A stretch of 64,000 nucleotides of DNA from Prevotella sp. E13-17 (lineage in GTDB: Bacteria > Bacteroidota > Bacteroidia > Bacteroidales > Bacteroidaceae), in assembly GCF_022024035.1 (NCBI RefSeq), contig NZ_CP091787.1, positions 1,240,001 through 1,304,000 of the forward strand, read 5' to 3'. Positions 16,813 to 24,525 of this stretch are shown here, in pieces. The position numbers and the translations under genes are program-made. The notes beneath the pieces are model-generated. The model did not search any database. It saw nothing but the letters and a program-made list of their open reading frames with translations, and was not told the origin of the DNA. Numbering within the stretch: position 1 is the first letter of the stretch; the number at the start of each line of letters is the position of its first letter.

Positions 16813-17006
16813 GCGGAAGGTATAGCTCGACGGCCGACAGGGGGAGTTAAATTTTTCAACCTGTGCGGTTGTTTCCTTAGCTTGAACCTTGCGCAGCCCC
16901 TCCCCTCCCATGTAGGGGAGGGGTCGGGGGTGGGGTCAGTGTTGTTCTAACTGCCAATGGAGATACAGACCCCACCCCCAGCCCCTCCCCTTGAAGGGAG
17001 GGGAGT
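16813..17006 (+). repeat. Dispersed repeat A, copy 2
   Basis: Same unit as 14115-14309, with small insertions/deletions and a few substitutions in the first 45 bp (CGGCCGACAGGGGGAG against CATCCGGCTTGGAAAG). Here it lies 27 bp from repeat B; at copy 1 the lactonase relic lies between them. Confidence 0.85.
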
Positions 17007-17033
17007 GCCTACGGAGTCCTCGGATTTTCAACC

Positions 17034-17096
17034 AACCCCCTCTAAATCTCCCCGAGGGGAGACTTAACCCCCTCCCTCGGGAGGGTCGGGGAGGGG
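17034..17096 (-). repeat. Dispersed repeat B, copy 2
   Basis: CTAAATCTCCCCGAGGGGAG and CCCTCCCTCGGGAGGG arms, as at 15128-15193, directly behind smalltalk copy 2. The paired arms could also end the HU-smalltalk transcript. Confidence 0.75.
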
Positions 17097-17198
17097 TTAG
17101 TTCATACAACTCGCCACGCCGAGGCTAGTAGCGATTGCCGTAAGCACGGCGATGATGGTCTGCACAATAAATTTCCAAGTTTCAATTTTGTTTTTCAT
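17097..17198 (-). CDS. Smalltalk protein, copy 2
   Basis: From ATG 17198 the product has 33 residues (MKNKIETWKFIVQTIIAVLT... SLGVASCMN), one hydrophobic helix and a cysteine four residues from the end (SCMN). It lies 163 nt downstream of an HU-family gene on the same strand, the usual arrangement in Bacteroides and Prevotella. The longer frame to 17303 is not supported. Function unknown; a membrane or secreted peptide is likely from the hydrophobic core. Confidence 0.88.
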   Translation of the reverse strand: MKNKIETWKFIVQTIIAVLTAIATSLGVASCMN

Positions 17199-17361
17199 GG
17201 TAATAAAAAAAATTAATAGTTGAGAGTTCTTTCTGAGGAAAGCGAGCAAGCTCGAGCGGAGAACTGAGAACTGAGAGGTGTTGCGCCTACTGCGCAAACT
17301 CAACGATGAGAGTAAAAGCGCCCCTCCCTACAGGGAGGGGAACGGGGGTGGGTCTGTTTGT

Positions 17362-17808
17362 TTAGTCCTCATTCTCCCCCTGCTCCTTTTCCTTTTCACT
17401 TGCGTCAGGCTCAATCTCGAAGCGAGCGTTCTTCATGAACGTAGGACTAGCGTACTCCGAGAACTTCTTCTTGTCGCCGTTGAACTTCACCTGCAGGTGC
17501 TTGATGTTCTGCACTCCGAACTCTTCCGCCGATTCAGCACCCCAGGTACTCATCTTCAGCGAGAACGTGCCCAGACCGTCGAGCTTGATCTTGTAGCCCT
17601 CGTGCAGCAGCTCCTCGAAGCAGAGCACGAAGCGCTCGATGACACCCTTCACCACATCGGAGGTGTAGATGGTACCGTGCTTGGAGATGTGGCGGCACAG
17701 GTCGTCGGTAGAGAGCGTCTCGTTGTAGTTCACGCGTCCGTACCACTTACCGAACATCTTCGAGTTCTTCACCTGGTTCACATACTTTTTGATTCTAAGT
17801 TTTGCCAT
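17362..17808 (-). CDS. HU-family DNA-binding protein (Bacteroidales smalltalk-associated type)
   Basis: The 148-residue protein has the HU-like core (about residues 1-125: VNYNETLSTDDLCRHISKHG, then EGYKIKLDGLGTFSLKMST, the arm region) with an acidic tail (PDASEKEKEQGENED). This HU subtype is longer than classical HU (90 residues) and is found next to smalltalk genes, often in islands that also carry a VapE-type primase and an amidase, which are not here. Expression from TACCTTTG at 17918-17925 with a 110-nt leader containing a direct repeat. Confidence 0.85.
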   Translation of the reverse strand: MAKLRIKKYVNQVKNSKMFGKWYGRVNYNETLSTDDLCRHISKHGTIYTSDVVKGVIERFVLCFEELLHEGYKIKLDGLGTFSLKMSTWGAESAEEFGVQNIKHLQVKFNGDKKKFSEYASPTFMKNARFEIEPDASEKEKEQGENED

Positions 17809-17847
17809 AATTTTTCGTGTGTTTTTAATGGTTAGAAAGTTAATGAT

Positions 17848-17890
17848 TCATTTGCCCTCAGAAAAGCGCTCATTTGCCCCTAGAAAACTC
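17848..17890 (-). promoter_or_regulatory. Direct repeat in the HU leader
   Basis: Two imperfect 21-22-bp units in tandem: TCATTTGCCCTCAGAAAAGC (from 17848) and TCATTTGCCCCTAGAAAACT (from 17870). Position between promoter and start codon suggests an operator or mRNA element, perhaps for autoregulation. Inferred only from position. Confidence 0.45.
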
Positions 17891-17917
17891 ATGATTTGCT
17901 ATTTCTTAATGACAATA

Positions 17918-17925
17918 CAAAGGTA
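17918..17925 (-). promoter_or_regulatory. Promoter -7 box of the HU gene
   Basis: TACCTTTG on the minus strand (CAAAGGTA on plus), 110 nt upstream of ATG 17808. Confidence 0.7.
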
Positions 17926-18019
17926 CAAAAAATATCTGAGATACGCAAATATTTTGGTAATTATTTTGATGTATTTATCTATAAGCACTATTCATGTTCG
18001 CTATCTGTTGTCCTTGTTT

Positions 18020-18043
18020 CGTACCATCGTACCATCGTACCAT
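18020..18043. repeat. Tandem CGTACCAT repeat (3 units), left arm
   Basis: Three exact 8-bp units CGTACCAT. The reverse complement ATGGTACG occurs four times at 18178-18209, giving a long inverted repeat around the AT palindrome. Confidence 0.9.
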
Positions 18044-18080
18044 TTCGAAAATCAAAAGTTTGCGTTAAACCAGCCTATTG

Positions 18081-18132
18081 ATATTTATATATAATATTAT
18101 ATATTATAATATATAATATTATATATAAATAT
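18081..18132. repeat. Perfect 52-bp AT-only palindrome
   Basis: Reading the reverse complement base by base gives the identical 52-nt sequence, made only of A and T, beginning ATATTTATATATAATATT. It has no loop, so it can extrude a 26-bp-armed cruciform. It sits nearly central between the inverted CGTACCAT arms. Confidence 0.92.
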
Positions 18133-18177
18133 TTAAATACCTTTTCTGCGAAGACTCCCCAACTTTGAAAAAACAAA

Positions 18178-18209
18178 ATGGTACGATGGTACGATGGTAC
18201 GATGGTACG
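18178..18209. repeat. Tandem ATGGTACG repeat (4 units), right arm
   Basis: Four exact 8-bp units, inverse of the array at 18020-18043. Unit 8 bp rules out a CRISPR. Confidence 0.9.
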
Positions 18210-18343
18210 TTTGTGGCATTGCGCTTAGAATGAAAAATAAACGAAGTAAAAAATTGGGTAGTTTAGTGTTCCAAGCTAATTTGTGTTTTTTATAAATTCA
18301 TTTATAAAGTCAGAAAACATTTGTGTATCTCAGATATTTTTCG

Positions 18344-18351
18344 TACCTTTG
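18344..18351 (+). promoter_or_regulatory. Promoter of pyrK-pyrD
   Basis: TACCTTTG with TTG at 18321-18323 (20-nt spacer). The ATG is only 8 nt downstream of the box, so the transcript would be nearly leaderless. Confidence 0.75.
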
Positions 18352-18359
18352 CAGAAGAT

Positions 18360-19133
18360 ATGAAGAAGTATATTCTAGATTTAACAGTTTTGTCGGTTCA
18401 GCAGATACATGAGCGCTATGTGCTGGTGAAGCTGACTTCCGACGATGCGCTGCCTGACATGCTGCCTGGACAGTTTGTGGAGGTGCGCGTGGATGGCTCT
18501 AATACAACGTTCTTACGCCGTCCTATCTCTATTCATTTTGTAGATTACCAGCAGAACGAACTGTGGCTGCTTGTGGCATGCATTGGCGATGGTACTAAGG
18601 CCATAGGAGCCCTGAAATCGGGCGATGTGCTGAACTGTGTGCTGCCTCTGGGGCATGGCTTTACGATTGCTAGCGACAACAGGAAATGTCTGCTCGTAGG
18701 CGGTGGTGTGGGTGTAGCACCACTGTTGTATCTAGGTGCCGAACTGAAGCGACAGGGCGTTGAGCCAACCTTCCTGTTGGGTGCACGTACGGGCAAGGAT
18801 TTGCTGATGCTTGACGAGTTTAGGAAATACGGCCGTGTGATGGTGACCACAGAGGATGGTTCTCGGGGAGAGAAGGGCTTTGTGACCAACCACTCGGTGC
18901 TGGAACAAGAGCAGTTCGACTTCATTCAAACTTGTGGCCCCACGCCTATGATGAAGGCAGTGGCACGCTTTGCCCGCCAGAAGGGCGTTGATTGCGAGGC
19001 GTCGCTTGAGAATCTGATGGCATGCGGTTTAGGCGCCTGCCTTTGTTGTGTAGAGAAAACCACCGAGGGTAATTTGTGTGTATGCAAGGAAGGCCCGGTG
19101 TTTAATATCAAAAGACTGTTATGGCAAGATTAG
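18360..19133 (+). CDS. pyrK: Dihydroorotate dehydrogenase B electron-transfer subunit
   Basis: From ATG 18360 ([11 protein letters not shown]) the product is 257 residues. It shows the ferredoxin-reductase FAD motif FLRRPISI, the NAD-side glycine loop [12 protein letters not shown] and a C-terminal 2Fe-2S cysteine set ([11 protein letters not shown], then CVCKEGP). It passes electrons from dihydroorotate via FAD and FeS to NAD+. The frame start at 18321 is excluded because the promoter lies within it. It overlaps pyrD by 13 nt, so the two are translationally coupled. Confidence 0.93.
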   Translation: MKKYILDLTVLSVQQIHERYVLVKLTSDDALPDMLPGQFVEVRVDGSNTTFLRRPISIHFVDYQQNELWLLVACIGDGTKAIGALKSGDVLNCVLPLGHGFTIASDNRKCLLVGGGVGVAPLLYLGAELKRQGVEPTFLLGARTGKDLLMLDEFRKYGRVMVTTEDGSRGEKGFVTNHSVLEQEQFDFIQTCGPTPMMKAVARFARQKGVDCEASLENLMACGLGACLCCVEKTTEGNLCVCKEGPVFNIKRLLWQD

Positions 19134-20029
19134 ACGTTAAGATAAAGGACCTGTGCCTGAAGAATCCCGTGATGACGGCTTCTGGCACGTTTGGCTATGG
19201 ATTGGAGTTTCAAGACTTCGTGCCACTGGACGGCATTGGTGGTATCATTGTGAAGGGCACCACCTTGAAGCCTCGTCAGGGCAATGACTACCCCCGTATG
19301 GCCGAGACACCACAGGGCATGCTGAACTGTGTGGGCTTGCAGAATAAAGGCGTTGATTATTTTGCTGAGCACATCTATCCTCAGCTAAAGGACATAGATA
19401 CGAATTGGATTGTGAACGTCAGTGGTTCTTCGCCCGAAGACTATGCCGAATGTGCGGCTCGTATCGCCCAACTTGAGAAAGTGCCTGCCATCGAGCTGAA
19501 TATCTCGTGTCCTAACGTGCACGATGGCGGTATGGCCTTTGGCGTGACGTGTGCTGGTGCAGAGAGTGTGGTAAAGGCTGTTCGCGAACGCTATCATAAG
19601 ACGCTCATTGTCAAGTTGTCGCCCAACGTGACAGACATTACCGAGATTGCCCGTGCTGTAGAGGCTGCTGGTGCCGATTCGGTATCGCTGATCAACACGC
19701 TGATGGGTACGGCCATCGACATCGAAAAGCGCCGTCGTGTGCTGAGTATCGGTACGGGTGGCTTGAGTGGTCCTTGCGTTAAGCCCGTAGCATTACGCAT
19801 GGTTTATCAGGTGGCACGTGCCGTCAAGATTCCCGTCATCGGACTGGGTGGCATATCATCGGCTACCGATGCACTTGAGTTCCTGATGGCGGGTGCTACA
19901 GCCATAGAGATTGGTACTGCCAACTTCCTTGATCCTGCCGTGACCATTAAGGTGCGCGATGGCATCAATGAGTGGCTTGATCGTCACGGCGTAGATTCTG
20001 TACAGGAGATTATAGGCTGTGTGGAATAA
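19121..20029 (+). CDS. pyrD: Dihydroorotate dehydrogenase B catalytic subunit
   Basis: This 302-residue class 1B enzyme contains [13 protein letters not shown], the [11 protein letters not shown] segment that carries the class-1 catalytic cysteine, KLSPNVTDI and the FMN-phosphate region [19 protein letters not shown]. It oxidises dihydroorotate to orotate in pyrimidine synthesis using PyrK. Cytoplasmic. Complete length. Confidence 0.94.
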   Translation: MARLDVKIKDLCLKNPVMTASGTFGYGLEFQDFVPLDGIGGIIVKGTTLKPRQGNDYPRMAETPQGMLNCVGLQNKGVDYFAEHIYPQLKDIDTNWIVNVSGSSPEDYAECAARIAQLEKVPAIELNISCPNVHDGGMAFGVTCAGAESVVKAVRERYHKTLIVKLSPNVTDITEIARAVEAAGADSVSLINTLMGTAIDIEKRRRVLSIGTGGLSGPCVKPVALRMVYQVARAVKIPVIGLGGISSATDALEFLMAGATAIEIGTANFLDPAVTIKVRDGINEWLDRHGVDSVQEIIGCVE

Positions 20030-20409
20030 AAAAGAGGCCCTTCCCCCATCCTCCTCCCAATCGTGGGAGAAGTAGCCTGCTTCGCAGGGAAGGTATAGCT
20101 CGACGGCCGACAGGGAAAGTCAAATTTTTCAAAATTGAAAACAAAATTTCTCATTTTTATTTTCTTTCTCGCAAGTAGAAAAATAATCCTGTTTAATTTT
20201 GAATCAAATTTTGAAGAATTTCCCGCCGACAGGCGGCCTCCAATCGCGGAGGAAGAAAATTTCCCGCCGATAGGCGGCCTCATATCGTGGGAGAAGTAGC
20301 CTGCTACGCAGGGAAGGTATAGCCTTCCCACCGTAGGTGGCTCGTGAGAAGGAGTGTTTGAAAGGAAGTATAACTTCCCAAAATATATAAAATTTAACAA
20401 CTAACCGCT
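20030..20409. repeat. Gene-less stretch of nested GC-rich repeats
   Basis: 380 bp without a gene. The block ATCGTGGGAGAAGTAGCCTG continuing to GGTATAGC occurs twice (20061-20100 and 20284-20323), and AATTTCCCGCCGA followed by AGGCGGCCTC occurs twice (about 20218 and 20258). The unit GGAAGGTATAGCTCGAC at 20088 also heads repeat A at 14115 and 16813. A spread of the same repeat family with internal duplications. Confidence 0.75.
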
Positions 20410-20922
20410 ATGAGAAAAACATGTTTATTAGGCCTTCTGTTGTCGTGGCTATCGGCAATGGGAGCATGGGCAGAAGACTATGGCGTATTGTACATCAACC
20501 TGAAAAACGGCGAGAAGGTGCAATGCGTGATGGACAAGGAGGAGCCCTTGGTGGAATTCAAAGATGGCTGGCTGAACTTGTTTGCCTGGAGTTATGAAGA
20601 ACAATTGATGCAGTGGAAGGTGGGATTTACGCGCGCCGAAGTGGAGTCGCTGACCACTGGCACCATCTTCATCGATGCCATTCATCCGCTGAAGACAACT
20701 GAAGACCGCATAGGCTTCAACCTGCTGCGCAAGGGCGTTGTGGGTATCAGCGGACTAAAGGAAAAGGACAGGGTGATGGTCTGGCGTATAGACGGCCGAC
20801 AGGTACAGGTGAACGTCAGCATGCATGACGGCAATGCTGAGATAGACCTGAACAATGAGCCGCGCGGCGTCTATATGGTGAGTGTGAACAAGCGTTTTAC
20901 CTTTAAACTGATGAAGCCATGA
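20410..20922 (+). CDS. Secreted protein with T9SS-like C-terminal tail
   Basis: The 170-residue protein has a signal peptide ending MGAWAEDY and a C-terminus of the type GRQVQVNVSMHD... PRGVYMVSVNKRFTFKLMK, typical of Por/T9SS sorting tails in Prevotella. The middle has no family known to me. It overlaps the next gene by 4 nt (ATGA), so it is first in a three-gene transcript of secreted proteins. Its role is probably at the cell surface. Confidence 0.65.
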   Translation: MRKTCLLGLLLSWLSAMGAWAEDYGVLYINLKNGEKVQCVMDKEEPLVEFKDGWLNLFAWSYEEQLMQWKVGFTRAEVESLTTGTIFIDAIHPLKTTEDRIGFNLLRKGVVGISGLKEKDRVMVWRIDGRQVQVNVSMHDGNAEIDLNNEPRGVYMVSVNKRFTFKLMKP

Positions 20923-22514
20923 AAAAGTCATTAATACTCCTATTAGCTGCAGCTATGACAGCCTCTTCTGCTGTAGCCCAGCAGTATATCACCATCTTTG
21001 GTACATCCCTTTATGATGATAAAGAATTTATATATCCATCGGGTATCCCCATTCCTGCCGACGAGGTGGAGAAGATTACCTATGAGGTTGATAGCCTGTT
21101 TGATACCCGTTTGCTATATGGCCGTATAGCAGCGGATCCTTCAAACAGCCTCTTTAGTGAGGCGCTGAAGCTGACGGCACTGGCAGACACGCTCCTGAAG
21201 TACGATCGCAGGTTCTTGGACGGAACAGAACGCACATACTTCCGCTATAAGAGTCATGTAAACAGCGAGGTGGGATGGTATGACATGGAGCGCTTCTACG
21301 ACTACACCGTCTTCGTGGAACCCAACAATGTCTTCGCAGATGCAGGCATCAGAACCATTGACCAGCTGAAGGCTTACGCCAAGGACATCTACGATGCCGT
21401 CTATCCGGAAGATGCTCAAGTGAGCGACCCCAAGGACCGCAGAAACTCGCTGAACAGGTTTATGGCCTATCACATCCTGAGATACCCCATGCGTCTTAAT
21501 CAGTTGACAGCCTACGACGGAAACACCCTGGCTGACAACTTCAATCGCGACATAGCCGATATCTCGGCCTATCACACCACCCTGATGGGAGCCGTATTCA
21601 AGGTGTCGGCACCCAAGATAAGTGGTAATGACTTATACCTGAATCGTCGTGGTGTGAAGGATAATGCAGATAAATATGGTAAGAAGGTGCCAGGCATAAA
21701 GATTGTGAATGGTAGTAGTGTGGAGGCCATGAATGGCTACTATCACCTGATAGACGGCATCCTGACCTACGATCAGCAGACCATCGACAACGTATTGGCT
21801 GATGAGCGCTGGCGTGTGGACATAAAACTGCTCTCGCCAGACTTCATGATTCATGCAGAAGAGTTGCGTGGTAACTATTTGATGGATGAAGACCCGAACA
21901 ACCCCAACCCCTATTCTCCGTATGGACGCAACATAGCCTACAAATGGGGTACGCTGGAGAACTTTACTGCCAACAATACCGACGATCAATACAACACATA
22001 TCCTTTGGTGCATCGTCGTGCTCATAAAGTGTTCTGGTGTTACGAGGGCGACGAGATTAACCTTTTCGGACTGAGTGACTTCACCATTCGTCTGCCCCTG
22101 CTGCCTGCAGGACAATGGGAAGTGCGACTGGGATATTGTGGAGGCATCCCGAGCCATCCTGATGTGGCACTTTATCTGAACGACGAGCTGACAATAGAAA
22201 GGCTTCATATGTCATACTCTTATTCCCAGAACAGGGATAAAGCCCTTACGGATGAGAGTGCGCCAAAGGTGCTTCCTGGTCCCAAGGAATATGCCAGTGG
22301 TTACACTTCTAATGCTCTTCTATGGTTTAATGAGAATGATAATTTATGTCGTGCAGTAGTGGGGCGCATCGTTAGCGATGGCAAGAACAATTGCACCTTG
22401 CGCGTGAGAGTGCATGGGCCAGAGACGCAAGGAAATCTTTATGAGCTGATGCTCGACTACTTGGAGTTCTGCCCCGTATGGATAGCCGACAACCAAGAGA
22501 TACCTGAAGACTAA
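20919..22514 (+). CDS. Secreted fasciclin-like protein
   Basis: The 531-residue protein has a signal peptide (to SAVAQQ). A fasciclin-like pattern appears at about 128-300: YTVFVEPNNVFADAGI, then YHIL, then NGYYHLIDGILTYDQQ. The C-terminal third is beta-rich with no family I can name (NLFGLSDFTIRLPLLPAGQW). Fasciclin domains mediate adhesion. The start ATG overlaps the stop of the preceding gene. Classification is moderate because the pattern is weak. Confidence 0.5.
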   Translation: MKKSLILLLAAAMTASSAVAQQYITIFGTSLYDDKEFIYPSGIPIPADEVEKITYEVDSLFDTRLLYGRIAADPSNSLFSEALKLTALADTLLKYDRRFLDGTERTYFRYKSHVNSEVGWYDMERFYDYTVFVEPNNVFADAGIRTIDQLKAYAKDIYDAVYPEDAQVSDPKDRRNSLNRFMAYHILRYPMRLNQLTAYDGNTLADNFNRDIADISAYHTTLMGAVFKVSAPKISGNDLYLNRRGVKDNADKYGKKVPGIKIVNGSSVEAMNGYYHLIDGILTYDQQTIDNVLADERWRVDIKLLSPDFMIHAEELRGNYLMDEDPNNPNPYSPYGRNIAYKWGTLENFTANNTDDQYNTYPLVHRRAHKVFWCYEGDEINLFGLSDFTIRLPLLPAGQWEVRLGYCGGIPSHPDVALYLNDELTIERLHMSYSYSQNRDKALTDESAPKVLPGPKEYASGYTSNALLWFNENDNLCRAVVGRIVSDGKNNCTLRVRVHGPETQGNLYELMLDYLEFCPVWIADNQEIPED

Positions 22515-22543
22515 TGAATACTCACTAAAACGAAGACAATGTT

Positions 22544-24022
22544 ATGAAACACATCAATAGATTATTGCTGACCTTCGCCCTGACGGGTGCTGCGCTGACA
22601 GCGATGGGGCAGGATGTGACGGTGGTTCACTTTAAGAATGGTAATGTGAATAAATACATCAACGGTCCGCGAACGATGACAGCCTTGCGCTACTTCGATT
22701 TCCATGAGCAGATAGATGCCAAGGGCAGAACATCGGCCGATTTCGAGAATGGCTTCTCTGCAGCATTCGATGTTGATAATGTGTGGCATGAACCAGGCAA
22801 GTATTGTCTGGGAATAGTATGGAAAAATGATATCCCCTCTGATTTTCAAGCCTCTCACGGCGTCTTGGTTGGTTCAACGCCAGGTCTCTCTGTGGATGCG
22901 TGCGAGCTACTGGGCTATTTCTCAGACTGCAATGTCACTAGGAATACAGGAACATACGCATTTTCAGGTTCTTTCAGTGGCTATCAGTTTATGACGATAG
23001 GAAAGACCTCGAAAAACACGCTAAAGATGAAGATTCCTGGTTACTTTCCTGATTCCGCAGGCGTTTTCACGTTTAACCCCCTTATGAAGAATGCCAACCA
23101 CATAGACTACGACTTCCAGACAGGAAAGACCTACTATTACCGCACATTCGCTAAATGTAAGATAGCAGAGAAAGGAAAAGTGGTAGAAAAATATTTCTAT
23201 GGCAGGGAGCGCAGCATTCGCATTCCTGTGGTGATGAGCGATGAAGGCTACTATCCTCTGCCATCGCCCAGTACAGAGGCTTTCAATGACTTCGCAAAGT
23301 ACTTTACTGATGGTGTAATGGTGCCAGCCTGGGAGTCGCTTGACGGTTTGTGGACGGAGTGGAAGGATACTGATGAGGGTAAGCAGATAAACCTGTCTGA
23401 CTATGTGGAGTCGAAGACGTTTGAAGACGGTACAGGCTATCGTATTAAAGCTATCCCACAGGCGTTCTATAACTGGCTCTGCAAGCGCGAAGTGACTATC
23501 GACGTATTCGATAATCTGGCGGAAATAGAGAAGATGCCTATAAGTGGACAACCTACTGAGTCAATAGAAAAGGCTGTTGCGGAGAAGATAACAGGTGTGG
23601 ATGCAAAATGGCAGTTGCCTGATAATCAGTATATGCGCTTCTCGCCCAATCCTGAAATTTCAAGCAACTACTCGCTGACTTATCGTAGTTCTGAGGTCAT
23701 TCCTGGCGTTAACTATAGAGTGGAGGTTATATTTGCCCCAGAGACTACCGTAGAGAAAAACGAGGAAACAGCATCGCTATTCCTGCCCACCAAGACGTTT
23801 GTAAGCTATCAGTCGGGTGCTCGTTGGAAGGATGTCTTTGGAGATACGGTTGAGGTACCTTCCGACCAAGCAACGACCATGTCGAACGGAACGTTGAAGG
23901 TGGAAACGATAGGTACCGATCTACAGTTCAATACCGATGTGAAATCCAAAGAGATAAAGAACGGGGAGTATAATCGTATTCTGCGCATTGCCAAGATACG
24001 ACTCATTCCCGTGACAGAGTAA
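22544..24022 (+). CDS. Secreted protein of unknown function
   Basis: The 492-residue protein has a signal peptide ending TAMGQDV. Two beta-sandwich-like parts appear likely: an N-terminal half (GRTSADFENGFSAAF, KTYYYRTFAKCKI) and a C-terminal half (YRSSEVIPGVNYRVEVIFAP, DLQFNTDV). It follows the fasciclin-like gene by 29 nt. I do not recognise the family; the set of three is probably a surface or secretion cluster. A bidirectional terminator follows. Confidence 0.5.
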   Translation: MKHINRLLLTFALTGAALTAMGQDVTVVHFKNGNVNKYINGPRTMTALRYFDFHEQIDAKGRTSADFENGFSAAFDVDNVWHEPGKYCLGIVWKNDIPSDFQASHGVLVGSTPGLSVDACELLGYFSDCNVTRNTGTYAFSGSFSGYQFMTIGKTSKNTLKMKIPGYFPDSAGVFTFNPLMKNANHIDYDFQTGKTYYYRTFAKCKIAEKGKVVEKYFYGRERSIRIPVVMSDEGYYPLPSPSTEAFNDFAKYFTDGVMVPAWESLDGLWTEWKDTDEGKQINLSDYVESKTFEDGTGYRIKAIPQAFYNWLCKREVTIDVFDNLAEIEKMPISGQPTESIEKAVAEKITGVDAKWQLPDNQYMRFSPNPEISSNYSLTYRSSEVIPGVNYRVEVIFAPETTVEKNEETASLFLPTKTFVSYQSGARWKDVFGDTVEVPSDQATTMSNGTLKVETIGTDLQFNTDVKSKEIKNGEYNRILRIAKIRLIPVTE

Positions 24023-24044
24023 TCGTCTGAATGATAAGACAAAA

Positions 24045-24073
24045 AAAGAGGCTTCCTATTTGGAAGCCTCTTT
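24045..24073. terminator. Bidirectional terminator between convergent genes
   Basis: AAAGAGGCTTCC (24045-24056) pairs with GGAAGCCTCTTT (24062-24073) around TATTT. A/T ends on both sides serve both directions. The last codons of the minus-strand DUF1573 gene lie within its arm. Confidence 0.85.
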
Positions 24074-24448
24074 CATATCGCCTTCAATGTAGAGGCGTGT
24101 CATCTCTTTTGCTCCGTTGGTACGTACGGTAATGGATTTCTTAAAGTGTCCGGGGAACTTGCCTGTTCCGTTGTAGGTCACTTTTATTTCACCTTTTTGT
24201 CCAGGCTGTATGGGCGTTTTGGTGTATTCAGGCACTGTGCATCCACAGCTTGCTACTGCCTGATTGATAACCAATGGCATCTCGCCGATATTAGTAAACT
24301 TAAACACGCATGTTACGATAGGTTCACTCTCAGAGAAAGTGCCGAAGTTGTGTGTCAGCGTGTCAAACTTTATTTCTGCTGGTTTTTGGGCCATCATCGT
24401 TGTCATTACTCCGATGAGCATCAAGGTCATGAATATCAGTTTCTTCAT
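24056..24448 (-). CDS. DUF1573 domain protein
   Basis: From ATG 24448 (MKKLIFMTLMLIG) the product is 130 residues with a signal peptide, then the DUF1573 pattern EIKFDTLTHNFGTFSESEP...FKFTNIG and VASCGCTVPEYTKTPIQPGQ, KVTYNGTGKFPGHFKKSI. DUF1573 is an Ig-like domain frequent in Bacteroidetes secreted proteins. Function unknown. The longer frame start at 24481 lies inside the promoter. The stop codon sits in the terminator arm. Confidence 0.88.
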   Translation of the reverse strand: MKKLIFMTLMLIGVMTTMMAQKPAEIKFDTLTHNFGTFSESEPIVTCVFKFTNIGEMPLVINQAVASCGCTVPEYTKTPIQPGQKGEIKVTYNGTGKFPGHFKKSITVRTNGAKEMTRLYIEGDMKEASK

Positions 24449-24478
24449 AATAATTACAGTTTTTTTCTTCTTTCGACG

Positions 24479-24486
24479 CAAAAGTA
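24479..24486 (-). promoter_or_regulatory. Promoter -7 box of the DUF1573 gene
   Basis: TACTTTTG on the minus strand, 31 nt upstream of ATG 24448. Confidence 0.7.
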
Positions 24487-24525
24487 CTCATTTAGTTTGG
24501 TTGACAACCGGAATGTATGCCAATT

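Larger units (their letters stand above)
16473..17096. other. Gene-less stretch with right end of the IS element and repeats
   Basis: No gene is supported in 624 bp. It holds CACCGAGGGGGTTGGGGG (about 16528-16545), a hairpin ACGATAT...ATATCGT at 16565-16593 with inner AGCA/TGCT, a block at 16655-16790 with ACGGATTATACGGATT and TAAAATCCGTAACG (Bacteroidales-type dispersed repeat), repeat A copy 2 and the start of repeat B copy 2. Confidence 0.6.
17809..18359. other. Divergent intergenic region between HU and pyrK
   Basis: 551 bp without a supported gene. From left: HU leader with direct repeats (17848-17890), HU promoter (17918-17925), an 8-bp tandem repeat (18020-18043), a perfect AT palindrome (18081-18132), an inverted 8-bp tandem repeat (18178-18209), and the pyrK promoter (18344-18351). 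Frames reading 17789-18094 are chance. Confidence 0.7.

Noticed and set aside
17789..18094. Plus-strand ORF of 101 codons over the HU leader and palindrome
   Set aside because: No start context, composition follows the AT palindrome and the opposite HU leader; overlaps the HU start; no recognisable protein.
18020..18209. CRISPR-like tandem repeats
   Set aside because: Units are 8 bp without spacers and are inverted around a palindrome; no cas genes nearby.
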